64,000 nucleotides of DNA, taken from Lepiota brunneoincarnata. Lineage: Eukaryota; Basidiomycota; Agaricomycetes; Agaricales; Agaricaceae. Shown piece by piece: positions 13,106-25,095 of the stretch. Under the pieces are notes generated by a model that worked only from the letters and a program-made list of their open reading frames with translations, made no database searches and was not told the origin of the DNA. Made by a program: the position numbers and the translations under genes. Position 1 is the first letter of the stretch; every line of letters begins with the position of its first letter. Where the stretch lies: assembly GCA_023014365.1 (NCBI GenBank), contig JAEBUN010000002.1, positions 2,294,001 through 2,358,000 of the forward strand. Reading direction: 5' to 3'.

Positions 13106-15513
13106 CTAGTGGAGGGCTGATGAACTCACGTTTCGTCTGAAATTAAACCACAATGACAAACAACCACGGTCAAAACTGCTTCGGAAACCACTGACACAAA
13201 TTTAGCTTTCATTACAGTCGTAGATGCGCAGAGTGAATTACCGTTTATGGGAGAATTCCCACTCTCTGTTAACGATGCGGAATGCGACGTCTTCATAGGG
13301 AGGACCAGCACTGAAATGTAGCAGAACAGTTTCGTCGTTCCCTGACTCTTTGATGATTTTGTACGTGGGTGCTTTAGACTTGTCAATAAGGTCAGGATAA
13401 AAGATATTGAACTTGTATCCTTGAACGACTTTTGGAGGTGGATTGTCGACACTGAAGAACGTTGTAAATTGGCCGTATCCACCGGATAAACGGTAGAGAC
13501 TCACTCATAATGGGTTTGGTTGTACTTGTTCCATTCATACCCCGTGTGGACGCGGTTAAAGTAACGAGGTTTCCGAGGTCGGTACTTATCTTCCCAATTA
13601 TAGCTTGTGGTACGGGCAATATTTTCCTCAAGGTTGAATAGCTCTTCCTCTTCGTCTAATTCCCTTTCTGCCTCTGCCCTATATAGCGCTTCAGAAGCGA
13701 GATCAGGGTTGCCAGGGGTGTCCTCGCTTTGTACTTCGACAATTTGTTGGGCGACCTTGGGCACATAACGAGTAGCAGCAACGGTGCGGCGCTGTTGAAT
13801 CTATCGATAATGGATAAGTTGATTGTACTGTCGGGGAGGGGGTGGGATAGGGTATAAGCCACTCACGATATTATCACGATCTTCCACTGCTGAGATAATG
13901 TCCACATCCCGTTCCTCCGCACGCAATTTGGTAATATCAATCGGCTCGGGACTCATAGCCCTATTATATGGTTCAATATCTTCAGCTGATTCTTCAGCCT
14001 CCTTGCCGTCTGCTGGAAGAACAAGTCCACTAAGAGATTTCTTAGATGCCGCTGTTGCGACACCAGCAAGAAGTTCTTCCTGGGCCTGCAGAGCCTCATC
14101 GCGTTGTCGTTTCCTCAATTGTTCTAGTCGGTTGCGTACTACAACCTCGTGGAAGCTCTTGAGTTTGGCCTAAAATCCGTTTAGCACATAGGGCAATCGG
14201 TCTAAAGCAAAATACCCGACCTTAGCCTTCCAAACCAATAGCTTTTGCAAAAGGTTTTCCCAGTAATCCGTGTCAATGGGCTCTCCACTTGTCAGCTTAT
14301 CTTGGATCTTTCTTTGCAGCGAGGACAAGTCATCGTATGATTTTCCTGTCAGCATAGCAGTGATTTCGTTCTCTACAACTGCTGCCGCTTCAAGGTCCGT
14401 ACGATCGTTGGCTTTGATTCGTTCCAAATGGGCCTTGCAGACCACCATCATGTTCTACACGGCGTGAATTCAAAGCAATGACAATGAGCAGGAACTTACG
14501 GTCCAGAAGTCTATGTGCATTGCATCCGTTTCAAGCGCAATATACCTTTCGATATCGTCGTGTAGCTCTTCGGTTTGTTGCATTGTAAGATTCTAGAGTG
14601 CAAGATATGTAGATCAGCACATGTGGGGGCACTAAGATACATACATCGAATATCTTATATGGTTCGTCCAAATCGATTTCAAGGCCGGCGGCCTCTTCGT
14701 CATCTGCGCCGTCTTGGGAGGTGTGCGGGTTGACGTACTTCAAATTCAAAGCGAGGAAATCGATTGCCTTGGCTCGCTTCTCTTTGATGCGAATGGCAGC
14801 CCTCTTCCTCTCCTGTTCCAACTGGAAATCACCCTCTTTTGCAAGCCATTCTGACATTTGTGCAGACTCCTGGAGACGTTGCATACGTAGCTCCTCTTCT
14901 TCCCTCAGTCGTTGTTCCTCTTCTCTCTGAGCTCTCCGCCTGTTCAGCCTCTCCAATTCTTCCTTTGCTTCTTGCCGCCTTAATGCATCCCTTCTCTGGG
15001 CCTCGGCTAGACTCAGTCCTTGTTTTCGTTCCTTTTCAGCTTTCTTATGCCAGCGGAACTGCTGAGTGAGGTTGACGTCGTGGAAGGGGTTGTCTGTTGC
15101 GCTATATGCGCTCAGCTCAGCAACCTGCCGCGCCTCCTCTTCTTCTCTTATGCGCTTCTTCTCCGCCTTTCTGGCCTTCCTGTCTTCCGATTTGTCTCTC
15201 TTGCGTCTTGGACGTTCGTGAGCACTGGTTCCAAACCCTGTATGAGTACGAACACTCACTTTCTCTCTGTTCTTTCACGACTCCTGCTCCTGCTCTGCTC
15301 CCTATTCTTGCGCTTGGATGACCCCTCGTACTCCCTACTCCTGCTGCGCCTATCCCCGCTTTTGTATCGGTGATTTCTATTCCGAGAGTCATCATCGCCA
15401 TTATCGTACTCTCGTGACCTCTTCTCTGGTCTAGATGAGCGATGCCCTCGCTCATCACGGTCTGAGTCGTCATACCTTCGACGAGGGGATCTTGAGCGTG
15501 AGCGATGGCCCAT
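13106..15513 (-). CDS. cay1: Cactin, conserved spliceosome-associated protein
   Basis: Cactin is a nuclear cofactor of the spliceosome needed for splicing of subsets of introns and, in fission yeast, for telomere integrity. Start MGHRSRSRSPRRR at 15513 opens an Arg/Ser-rich N-terminus. A charged coiled coil of E/R repeats follows (15150-14750), then the cactin-mid domain (NPFHDVNLTQQFRWHKK, MMVVCKAHLERIK). The highly conserved C-terminal domain reads YNWEDKYRPRKPRYFNRVHT, then VQGYKFNIFYPDLIDK and REWEFSHKRGFRSSF. The last exon, reached through an intron at 13179-13238, ends LWFNFRRNVSSSALH*. Head-to-head with clpX across 136 nt, suggesting a shared promoter. The frame is continuous. Confidence 0.94.
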
Positions 15514-15649
15514 GAGCAGAGGTAGGATGAGTGCTGGAATTGAAAGGTGTGTTTGTGGTTGTGTTTGGCCTCGCAGCGGGTGAATTGGCCACCTCCTCCC
15601 CAAAATACACCACTCGCTTTCTACCGCTCTCCTCAGAACGACACTCCAG

Positions 15650-17851
15650 ATGCTCTGGCGGCATAGCATCTCAGCATATCCTCGCCATCTTCGTCTACTC
15701 ACTCGACATCTCCGGACCCAACCACTCAACGATTATCCCCAAACTGATGATACCTATGTAGAGCCACAACTACCAGCCTTTGGACTAGCCACACCTCGTG
15801 AGGTACTTAATGCTGCGCAAGGTTGATTTACATCTATTCTCATCTGGTTGGCAGCTGGTACGATATCTAAACCAGTTCATTGTTGGACAAGAAAATGCGA
15901 AGAAAGTCCTGTCCGTGGCGTAAGCAGCAGCTCACCCCAAACCCAACTTATCACTTATAATCACAAGTGTTTACAACCACTACAATCGTGTCCGTGCCAA
16001 TCTCTCGATCCTCGAAGCGGAAGAGCTAGAAAGGGATGCAGAGTTCGATGGATCCATTGACTGTACGTCCCTTGAGTAATACAATTGGATCCAAACTGAT
16101 ATTGCGTCAGCTGTTAATGGTGTTAGTTCAGCTCACGTTCGTCCTTTACGAAGACGCGTCGCTGCATCGTTCCGCCCAGCGAAGAGAATGCCTCTATTTG
16201 AGAAGAGCAATGTGCTGGTGATGTATGCATATACCCCTTATCTTCCACGCAACTCATAACCCGTCACAAGTGGCCCTACCGGTTCCGGTGAGTTTACTCT
16301 GGTTCTCTTTCAATAAGAAACAACATTTCGACAGGGATTAGGAAAGACATTATTAGCACGGACTCTCGCCAGGGTTCTGGATGTTCCTTTCTCTGTCAGT
16401 GATGCGACCTCGTTTACACAAGCTGGATGTATGTTGCCCTCCGTCAAACGAGATGCTTCGCTGACCACTTACAGATGTAGGAGAAGACGTAGACATGGCC
16501 ATTCAACGGCTGGCGAGTAGCAACGAAGCCCATTGCTATTGCGATGTCTAACCACCACTCCCTAGCTGCAAGCGGCAAACTGGGATCCAGTACGGGCAAG
16601 GTAAGATATACTCACGATCCACGTCGCCCGGAGCTTACCTGCTCCATAGTATGGGTATTGTGTACATAGATGAGGTGGACAAGATCGCAAAAAAGACAGG
16701 CGGCATAGGTACGGACACTTCACGAGATGTTGGCGGCGAAGGTGTCCAACAAGCACTTTTACGAATGATGGAGGGCTCGGCTGTTACTGTCCAGGCCAAA
16801 GCAGCTGGTGTTCCCGAACCCCCACCCATGGGACCTAGCGCACACCCGAGAAGCGGTCAACGCGCCCCTCACCTAGCCACAGGTTTGCCTCTTGCTCTAT
16901 ATCGCCTGCCCGATGTTCCCGATGCTTATGAAACGAACAGCGAAGCCCGACGTGTATCACATTGACACCTCAAATGTGCTATTTATCCTGAGTGGTGCCT
17001 TTGTTGGCCTAGATGATATCATTAAACAACGTGTGGCCAAAGGGGTCAGCTGTTTTCGCTAAATTTATACCCCCTGATCCTGATAATCGTCGACAGTCGA
17101 TTGGGTTCACCGCAAACCTAGGAACACAGTCATTTGAAATGCCAAAACAGCTACCATTCTTTACATCAAACAGAAAAGCATCTTTGAACATACTGGACCA
17201 CCTGGAGACGTCTGACCTCATCAAATTTGGGTCAGTCTAACTGCATCAGTCGCCCATTTAGGATCTTCTCTCAATCCCTGACCCAGTTTTATTCCTGAAT
17301 TCATCTCACGACTTCCTTCGATTACAACGTTGTCGCCACTAACAGTCCCGGACCTTCGACGTATCCTCACTGATGTGAAAGGCTCGCTTGTATCCCAATA
17401 CCAAGCTCTCTTCGGATATTCGGGTGTGGAGATACGATTCACGAGTGCTGCGCTGGATGAAATATGTCGCAAGGCGGCGGAAAGGGGCGGCGGCGCTCGC
17501 GGTCTTCGGGGGATCATGGTAAGTTGTCAACAATTCACATATTCAGTAATTCTTTACCCGTAGGTGCAGGAGACACTTTTGCTTGAGCCAATGTATGAAG
17601 TGCCGTATGTATTCCGATTTATCTTAAAGTGAAAGATGATTTAACTGTGCCCTTGCAGGGGATCTGTGAGTTTTCATCTACTCACCAGAGAAGGTACCAT
17701 TAATCTTGGCTGAATTTTGTAGGATATCTGCCATGTTTTAATTACGGAGGGTGCTGTGAAGGGCCTGGCCCCTCCAGGATACTGGAAGAAAGGCCAAGGC
17801 GTCGCTTTTTGGGAAGCATGGGCAGCCGAAGAAAACACAGAAAAATCCTGA
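15650..17851 (+). CDS. clpX: Mitochondrial ClpX-type AAA+ unfoldase (MCX1-like), one apparent +1 frame break
   Basis: Hexameric AAA+ ATPase of the mitochondrial matrix; in yeast Mcx1 activates haem synthesis by acting on 5-aminolevulinate synthase. The start at 15650 gives [20 protein letters not shown], an Arg-rich, acid-free presequence. No zinc-binding N-domain is seen, as usual for fungal Mcx1. Next come [20 protein letters not shown], Walker A GPTGSGKT (split by an intron), QAGYVGEDVD, Walker [15 protein letters not shown], sensor [13 protein letters not shown] [20 protein letters not shown] and the sensor-2 region [11 protein letters not shown]. About ten introns include a GC-AG intron and a 7-nt microexon. 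At 17042-17045 the conserved reading (KQRVAKG to SAVFAKF) needs one G fewer than is present. Function is probably intact if that G is an error; otherwise the gene is truncated. Confidence 0.88.
16513..16565 (+). other. GC-AG intron in clpX
   Basis: Exon sequence ends ...IQRL (CTG) and resumes [11 protein letters not shown] after ...CCTAG. The only in-phase junction uses a GC donor (GCGAGT), giving a 53-nt intron. Both flanks are strongly conserved in ClpX, so the exon ends are well fixed. Confidence 0.75.
17659..17665 (+). other. 7-nt microexon in clpX
   Basis: GGGATCT is bounded by TTGCAG and GTGAGT. It joins ...LEPMYEVP to [14 protein letters not shown] with residues G and S in perfect phase. 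Skipping it would shift the frame, so it must be included. Confidence 0.72.
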
Positions 17852-18066
17852 CCTACCTGCAGGTTCGTCTTTAGAGTCACGCACGACACACACCGCTGCC
17901 TGTACCTTCCTGGTCTATTGTAATGTACAATAAGGGTCACCTTGTAACTCTTCCTTAGCTCAACGCAAAGGTAACAATTTACAATTATCACTGGTGCAGT
18001 ATATCATTCAACGGGAATAGGTGGCGAGAGGATATAACGGGAGACATAAAGTACGCAAGGTGGGCT

Positions 18067-18981
18067 TCAGTCTGTCCCCGAAGTCTTCTCCTTATCATCA
18101 TCAGACTCTTTCCCCACTTCCTCCCCTGCCTCCGCATCCTTTTCCTCCGCGTCCCCCTCCTCCGCGTCCTTCTCCTCTTTCTTGGTCTCTCCTTCTGCTT
18201 TGGCTGGCAAGGCGATGTTTTCCTTCTGAGCCTTCTCAAAAGCATCCTTGAAGGTCTGGGCATCTGTCATGATCGTGATTAATGTTATTATTATTATTGC
18301 AACGGTCGAAGCTGAGCCAATCTTACTTTCAGAGTTGGCGAACCGGATAGCCAAGGTCTCAGAGGTAGGTGGGTTCTCGGCGTAATCGGCAGCGACCTTC
18401 CATACCCAGCTTCTGTCTGAACCAATGTTGGGCTGTAGCTTCATCTCCGCAGAGACTAGGGGATTTTAGTGATTCAATGAAGAGAAAGCTGATTGGTTTG
18501 GATAACATACTGTAGTGATTTGCGCAGACCTTCAGGGTCTTATCGCGTCTCATGACGAGCCTAAACTTCTTTGTCTCCTTGTGTGATAAAAGCCTGACAT
18601 CTCCAGTGCCACGTTCTTTCCACTCAGAAGAAGCTGCATCGAACCGGAAAAGCTTAGCACGCCTGTAAATTCGATGTTAAAGTGAGTAGATGGGCCGTAT
18701 GATAATATGGTGGTGATAGCGATGGCGATCGCGTGGATCAGACAACGCACATCTTAAGAGTGACATCCTCATCCTCCTCAAAAGTTTTTGTGTCTACTTG
18801 CTCAGTGAGTTTGATGACGGGCTCAAAGTGGACGTCGGTCTCCTCTTCCTAAGGGTAGCAATTAGTGATCTCGCCGAGTACGCGTGGGATGGCCACCAGA
18901 GCCGATAAAAAAAACGGACGGGGAGAGGGGTCAGATATAGAAACGTACTCTTGGGGCGAGAGGGTCAGTGTTCTCGGACAT
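18067..18981 (-). CDS. yrb1: Ran-binding protein 1
   Basis: Cytosolic RanBP1/Yrb1 binds Ran-GTP and helps RanGAP release it from exported karyopherin complexes. Start [20 protein letters not shown] at 18981. The RanBD1 domain reads [20 protein letters not shown], then [20 protein letters not shown] and [20 protein letters not shown], and closes with [12 protein letters not shown]...[11 protein letters not shown]. The Glu/Lys/Asp-rich low-complexity tail ends KTSGTD* at 18067. About 215 residues and four or five short introns, typical size for the family. Divergent from EMP24 with only 119 nt between the start codons. Assignment is secure. Confidence 0.95.
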
Positions 18982-19100
18982 GGTGTTGCAAGGAAAGACT
19001 TATGGAGGCGATATGTAGAGTGAATATCACAAAATCCAATCTCCTCTGGCCATCTCCGTAACCCCCGTGGGAAAGTAACTACCACTTCCTTATTCTGACC

Positions 19101-19991
19101 ATGTCATCGTGTCCAAAACAACAACACCCGCCCATGGTTGGCCTCCTGTATGCCCTCTCTCTTCTCACCGTGCTCCCGCTGCTGGTCTCTGCACACTCCA
19201 TAGAGGTGCCTGCGGGAAAGAAGGAATGTTTCTTCGAGGACCTACACGTACAAGACAAAGTATGTGTGTACCCTTGCTTGACAGACTGTGCCCCAATTGA
19301 AATCGTGCTCCAGATGACTGTGACATATCAAGTTGGAGGCGGCGGCCATCTAGATATTGATTTCTGGGTCGGCAACTGTTCTCCAATAATCCCCTTCCGT
19401 TCCCCTGACCCTCGACACAATTAGCTCTCTGATCCTACTGGCAATGTTCTCGGGAAACACATACGTCAAGACACGGGCTCCGTTTCTATCACAGCAGAAA
19501 AGGACGGCAGACACGAGTACTGTTTCTCCAACCAGATGAGTGCCATCGCAGACAAGATGGTCAGGTATGTCCTCGAATCTCAACCCTTTGAAACACTCTG
19601 ACCTACGCCTTTAGCTTCAATGTACATGGTGTCATCTACGTCGAGGAGAATGGTAAGCTCTGCATACCCCTAGCATTTTATTGTACAATTTTATACCCCT
19701 GCCAGAGGTCGTTGCTCCCATTGAGCGTGAAATTCGTTCTCTCGCAATTGGTTTGACATCAGTCAAGGATGAACAAGAATACATCGTCGTTCGCGAGCGC
19801 ACGCATCGGAACACAGCCGAATCGACAAACACTCGTGTCAAGTGGTGGTCTATTCTACAGACAGTCGTGCTATTTGCTGTAGTCGCATGGCAGGTCTATT
19901 ATCTCAAGGTACTGTTTCTCCCTCTTGTTCCCTAATCCCAAAACTGACTTGGGTTTCTCAGTCCTTCTTTGAGGTTAAACGTATGATATAG
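19101..19991 (+). CDS. emp24: p24/EMP24-type cargo receptor of COPII vesicles
   Basis: Type I membrane protein of ER-Golgi vesicles (p24 family). A signal peptide (LLYALSLLTVLPLLVSAHS) precedes the GOLD domain: VPAGKKECFFEDL, MTVTYQVGGGGHLDIDFW, LSDPTGNVL and EYCFSNQMS. A coiled-coil neck (EREIRSLAIGLTSVKDEQEY) and one C-terminal membrane helix (WSILQTVVLFAVVAWQVYYL) follow. Five short introns are inferred from conserved joins. The cytoplasmic tail is KSFFEVKRMI, with the FF pair that binds COPII coat but no KKXX retrieval signal, as in the Emp24 (p24 beta) subgroup. The start could also be the second ATG at 19134, directly before the hydrophobic segment. About 200 residues. Confidence 0.93.
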
Positions 19992-20331
19992 TTATTTGTT
20001 AATGGATAATATGACTTTCGATTTCACGGGCATCCACAGCAGCTTGCACCACAGAAAGGATTGGTTTGTCAAGATTTCTCGTGTGTTGCGAAAATTACGA
20101 ATGGGCATATGACTACAGAGTGGAACAGCAGTTACTGTTGGGTATAGCAAATAACGGACCATAGCCAATACAGAAACAAGAAAGGGTAAACAGGCGAGGA
20201 AGGGAAGAGTTGCATATACGAGGGATCCAAAATCATAAACATTACGGTCGTGAATGGGGATGACGCGGATACCAAAGGAAATGGGCACCATTTGAACCTA
20301 AGGTTGATGGAAAATACCAAGGGCGCCACCC
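19992..20331. other. Convergent intergenic gap
   Basis: 340 nt between the stops of EMP24 and kinesin-8; AT-rich, no ORF or RNA gene recognised. Likely 3' UTRs. Confidence 0.5.
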
Positions 20332-23300
20332 TCATCTCCATGAGGGTTTCAGGGGCTTGCTCATGCTCAAGTCCGCGCTCGCGTTCGGATCCCCACCAGC
20401 AGGGACCACCAGAGACGAACCCGGAGCGGACGCCTTCATCTTAGCTGACGCTATCATCGTTGACCTCGTCAGCGATGCTCTCTTCGTCCTCTTTCCAGGG
20501 GTAGCCAGCAGCAATCTTCTCGGACCTGCCGCCTTGATTGAACCAAAGGGTCCCTCGCCACCAACAGTCGTAGTAGTGATGCCTTCCATCTGTGCAATCG
20601 GAATCATGCTCGACCTCCTTCGCAGCTTTTCCGGCCTCATAAGCCCCATGTTGGACCGCCTTCGACTTCCTGTGGCAGTGGGTCTACTGCCTACCGTCGA
20701 TATGGAGGGATGGTTCCTACTCGGTGACGAAGGTCCACGACGTGTAGGACTAGGCTCGTTGCGGTAACGGCCCTTAGGTACGTGCAACGTGTCCAGCTCC
20801 TCCGGCGCATTCAGATCCATGTCTGATAAAGGATTATTTCGCCTATCTGAGGTACCGCTCTCATCATCCTCTGCTAGACTCGCAAGGCCTGGGCATCTGG
20901 TTCTTGATTTCAAGAAACTGGGGTCCAGACGACTTGGCCGAGGACGTTTTGTACCGAGTGTACGGGAGGTGGAGGAGGAAAGGAGGGGGTTCATGTCGCG
21001 AGTTGAGGGAGGTAACGATACTGAGAGGAAGGACATATTGAGGCTATCGTCTGTCTTCTCATTTTCGTCTTCCCATTCGCTTTCAGAGCCCATAGCAGAA
21101 GGGCACCTAGGAGGTAGTGAAGAAGATTCGTCTCGTGAGACTGATTTTGACGTGGTTGGGATGCCTTCAGTGCTTGGGCTGGCGGGTATGATAGCGACAG
21201 CCACTGGTGGTGGACGTTGAGCCGCAGACTCGTCTTCAACGAGTTCTCCCCCGGCTTCATCGCGCCATTGCACGTTTTTGCTGACCTTCAACCCCTTTCG
21301 CTCTTTGTCCGACACCTTTCTATAGGGCTGTGCGGATAGGCTCGAGCGCAGGGACTTGCGAGGCGAGCGGTGAGAGCGGCGAGGTGATGCTGATAAGTTT
21401 ACGCCATAAGCGGACGACCGTCTGGAACTCCTCTCTTTGGAAGAGTTTTGTTCGAGGACAGCTGGACCCGAACTGGAGCGTTTGGTGAACGATGAATTAT
21501 AGGCCTGGAAATGATCCACTGCAGCATTAAAGGCACTCGTGTCCGCGAGTGCGTATGACTCTGTAGAATGTCCAAGGAGATTTCTTGAACGTCTCGTCAT
21601 TCGTTTGCTTCACATGCTGTAGAAGCTCTCCAACTTTCCTCACCGCCACTGGATCCGCACCATCGTCTTGGTTCCCCTTTAACACATTTGCCGCGTCTCC
21701 AATCATGACGGTACACCTTCCCAACATTCCCACCAGCTTCACAATAACCTCAGCCAGATCTTCTGTCGATTCTTTCAATGCATCACGCTCCCCCTCAACC
21801 TTGAATTTCTCCATCTCAGCACGGCGGAGCATTGCTTCTAGCTTGACTATTTCCATGCTCATCTCATCCAATTTCTCTGACTTGCGCTCTGATACAGCTT
21901 TCATAGTCGCATCAAACATCGCGCTCGAGTTTGACGACCGCCGAAGTCGGATATTGAGCGCCGAGCCGGGCTTGACTGCGTCCTCCTCTATTTCTACCAT
22001 GGCCTGCAGCAACCCCCGTTCGGCCTGAACGTCCCCCGAGACCGCATCCGTAGAAACAAGCTGGGCAAGGCGTTTCCGGATGGCTGCCAATTTAGACTTT
22101 GCCACTGACAACTTGCCAGAACAGGTGGCACCATCAACGATAGAATTCTTCGTCTGTTCCACCTTGACTTTGATATCGCCGCGCGCCCGCTCGACCTCCG
22201 CCTTTGCCTCTGTCTTCTTGCGTTGGAGGATCTCAGCTTCTGCCTGGCGTTTTCCAGACAGCTTCTCCTTCAACTCTGCTACTTCGATGTTGAGACGGTT
22301 GATAGCCTCTACATATCGACCTACATGTCGATCGACATTGACGACGTTGCGGGTGACGACTTTGGTTTTGATCTTCGTTGCACGCTCAGCGTAAACAAGA
22401 GTGTTATGTGTATCGTCAAAGTGGATCGAAGTCGGGGCTATGCAGACGATCATGACCGTTTTACAGTTCCCTCCGAGAGAAAACTTGAGCAACCGCGTCA
22501 ATTTGCTATTGCGGTAAGGAACATGGCGTACTGCACCTCCACTCTCACAGAGAGCGTTGATGCAGTTTCCGAGGGCCAGAAGGGACTTGTTGATGTTGGC
22601 GCCTTCCACCATCCGTTGGCCCATGTTGGTCGTAGCTGCTGCTCGCTCACTACCAGCCAGATCGATGATGGAAAGTGTTGCCATTGTTCTTTGTTCTGTT
22701 AAGGATGCGGTCCGCGGCGACTGTGTTACATGGACTTGAAGGACGGCGTGCGATCGTGAACTCGTCTCGTTAGCATGAGTAGGACTTTGTGTTCGGCGTG
22801 AGTTTCCTTGAAGCACAATTTGTTTGACCTCTTCTGCGTTGCGCGGCTTCAGCTCCACCAACCCGACGACTTTAACTGTCTTGTCTTCCCTGATTGCTAG
22901 CCCGCCGCGAGGTTGATGTGAACCGGGCTCCGCCAGCAGGTCCCGGATCTCCTCGTTGTAAATCTCGAGAAATGTTACCATTACTTCAACATCCCACTCC
23001 TCTTTTCGATCTTCAATGCGTTGAAAGAGATCGGCCATTGTGGAATAGATGACACCCGGATCAACCTCCGTCCCGCTGATTGTGTGGGTCTTGCCGCAGC
23101 CTGTGGCCTTAGTGATAGATTAGTTATGATGGTCTCCCATAAACAGGGGGACTTACACCATACGCAAAGACAGTTGCGTTGTATCCATCGAGTAGTCCCT
23201 TGGAGGAGGGGTTGGGCAGTTGCTTCATATACTTCTCGTTGCTGAGCTTCATGACCAAATACTCGGTCGAACATGAACCGTTTGTCTTTGTAACGTTTCG

Positions 23301-23613
23301 TTCCGGGAGGCAAAAATCCTCTCTCCATGAAAGCTCTTGCTTTGTCCTTCTCATCTGGATCGAAACATATTATTCGGTCGTCAATGATTTGCACGATGTC
23401 CCGTAGAGTCGCGGTGTTGGCGACTTTTGCGGGCGTCGAAAGGGACACCATCGCCTCTAAATGTGGTGTCGTAGCGTGGTTCAGGCAGGCGGGCGGCTTC
23501 CCAAGCAGTTCGGAGGGCGGACGCGGACTATGCAAAAGGATGAGCGTCCGCCTAGTCAGGGCAAGAAAAGACAGGGACGAACCTGCGACGGTGATGGAGC
23601 CAGCGGCGACCAT
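20332..23613 (-). CDS. kip3: Kinesin-8 motor (KIP3/KLP5/6 type)
   Basis: Plus-end-directed, microtubule-shortening kinesin that positions spindles and nuclei. Start MVAAGSITVAVRVRPPSEL at 23613 after removing a short intron. Motor landmarks: FDRVFGHEAQQREVYEAT, FAYGATGCGKTHTISGT (P-loop), NETSSRSHAVLQVHV (switch I), LSIIDLAGSERAAATTNMG (switch II) and NINKSLLALGNCINAL. A neck and coiled coil (VAELKEKLSGKRQAEAEILQ) and a long Ser/Arg-rich basic tail follow, as in Kip3. Near 21505-21580 the reading changes frame: either an intron at about 21505-21559 with a weak GTCATA donor, or one extra base near 21576. About 1,000 residues. Divergent from URA4 across 179 nt. Confidence 0.92.
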
Positions 23614-23792
23614 GGTGGTAGTTGATGATGTGTCCTGATATCGGTGCCGGCGCTGGCGCAGGTGGTGGTGGATTGGACTTGCGAGTTGTTCATCTCATTC
23701 AATTCTGAACCATCAGCGTGTTAGCATCACGTGTCCGCGAAGATCTGGCAACACTAATCTTATCTCTCTCTCCTTTTGGGTGCCTTCCATCG

Positions 23793-25037
23793 ATGGCTCT
23801 TACTGTCAAATCTCCCGCAGACTTTCATGTCCACTTGAGACAGGGTTCCTTTTCAGAGCTCATAACTCCTCATGTCCGCAAGGGTGGTTTTCACCTTGCA
23901 TATGTTATGGTGCGTCTCACGGGCTTCCAGATATCACGCTGCTCAGATACCTGTCTAGCCCAACCTTAAACCACCCATTACGACCACCGAGCGAGCACTC
24001 GAGTACAAAAACGAGCTCGAGAGGATAGATCCTACTGTCCAATATCTCATGACCCTCTATCTCTCCCCTGAGCTCACTCCAGGGGAGATCCGGAAGGCCA
24101 GCGCTGCTGGCATCGTTGGTAAGACGACTTGTGTTCTTCGCCCGGCGCAAATTCATCGGCAATTGTGCAGGTGTCAAGTCATACCCTCGTGGGGTGACTA
24201 CTAACTCTGATGGCGGCATCGAATCCTACGAGGCGTACTATCCCGTCTTCGAAGCAATGCAAGAGGCCGACATGGTGCTCAACCTACACGGAGAGGTCCC
24301 TTCAGATCCCAAGAGTGCAAGTTCCTATGACAATCCCCTCGTCCCATCATTGACCTGTCTAAAACAGAACACGCACGTTCTCAATGCTGAAGTCCAGTTC
24401 CTACCCCACCTTTTCGAACTCCATGCTGCATTTCCGAGGCTGCGTATCGTTCTTGAGCATGCAACTACTCGAGCTGCCATTGAAGCCGTCAAATCCTGTG
24501 GCCCGACAGTGGCCTGCACCATCACTGCCCACCATTTAGCGCTTATCGTGGATGACTGGGCTGGCCAGTCGTGGAATTTCTGTAAACCGGTTGCCAAGTA
24601 CCCTGATGACCGAGAGGCTCTAAGGGATATCATTAAGGAAGGTAAGAAAATGATCACAGCACTCGATGATCTATGAAACGTTTCGTTCGTTAGGCCACCC
24701 TCGCTTCTTCCTTGGGTCCGACTCTGCCCCTCATCCTCCCCACGCCAAATCTGCCAGCACCCCTACCCAACCGTGTGCAGCGGGTATATATACCTCACCG
24801 ATTCTACTGCCCCTTGTGGCGGAACTTCTCGAGTCATTCGGTGCGCTCGACAAACTCCCTGGTTTCGTCAGCGACTTCGGACGGGCATTCTACAAATGCC
24901 CTGCCAAGGAGGGCAGAACTGTGCAGCTAGAGAGAGTCCAAGGGGGCAAGCTCGTGGTTGAGAAGTACATTTTGGGCGAGAACGAACTTGTCCCCTTCTG
25001 GGCTGGGAGGAGCATCGGCTGGGAGATGGTGGATTGA
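23793..25037 (+). CDS. ura4: Dihydroorotase
   Basis: Third step of de novo pyrimidine synthesis: reversible cyclisation of carbamoyl-aspartate to dihydroorotate. Start MALTVKSPADFHVHLRQGSF at 23793 carries the zinc-binding HxH of the class II enzyme. Other active-site blocks: AYVMPNLKPPITTTERALEY, GVKSYPRGVTT (carboxylated lysine), LNLHGEVP, IVLEHATTRAAIE and the catalytic aspartate in FLGSDSAPH. Three introns (the first 23910-23958) interrupt it; the product is about 362 residues, the usual length. It ends GRSIGWEMVD*, 58 nt from the convergent flavoprotein stop. All catalytic residues are present. Confidence 0.97.
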
Positions 25038-25095
25038 GATGTTCCTCACTATTGGACGTCTCGCGGAAACATAGAATTTATTGTGAAAGGGGGTA

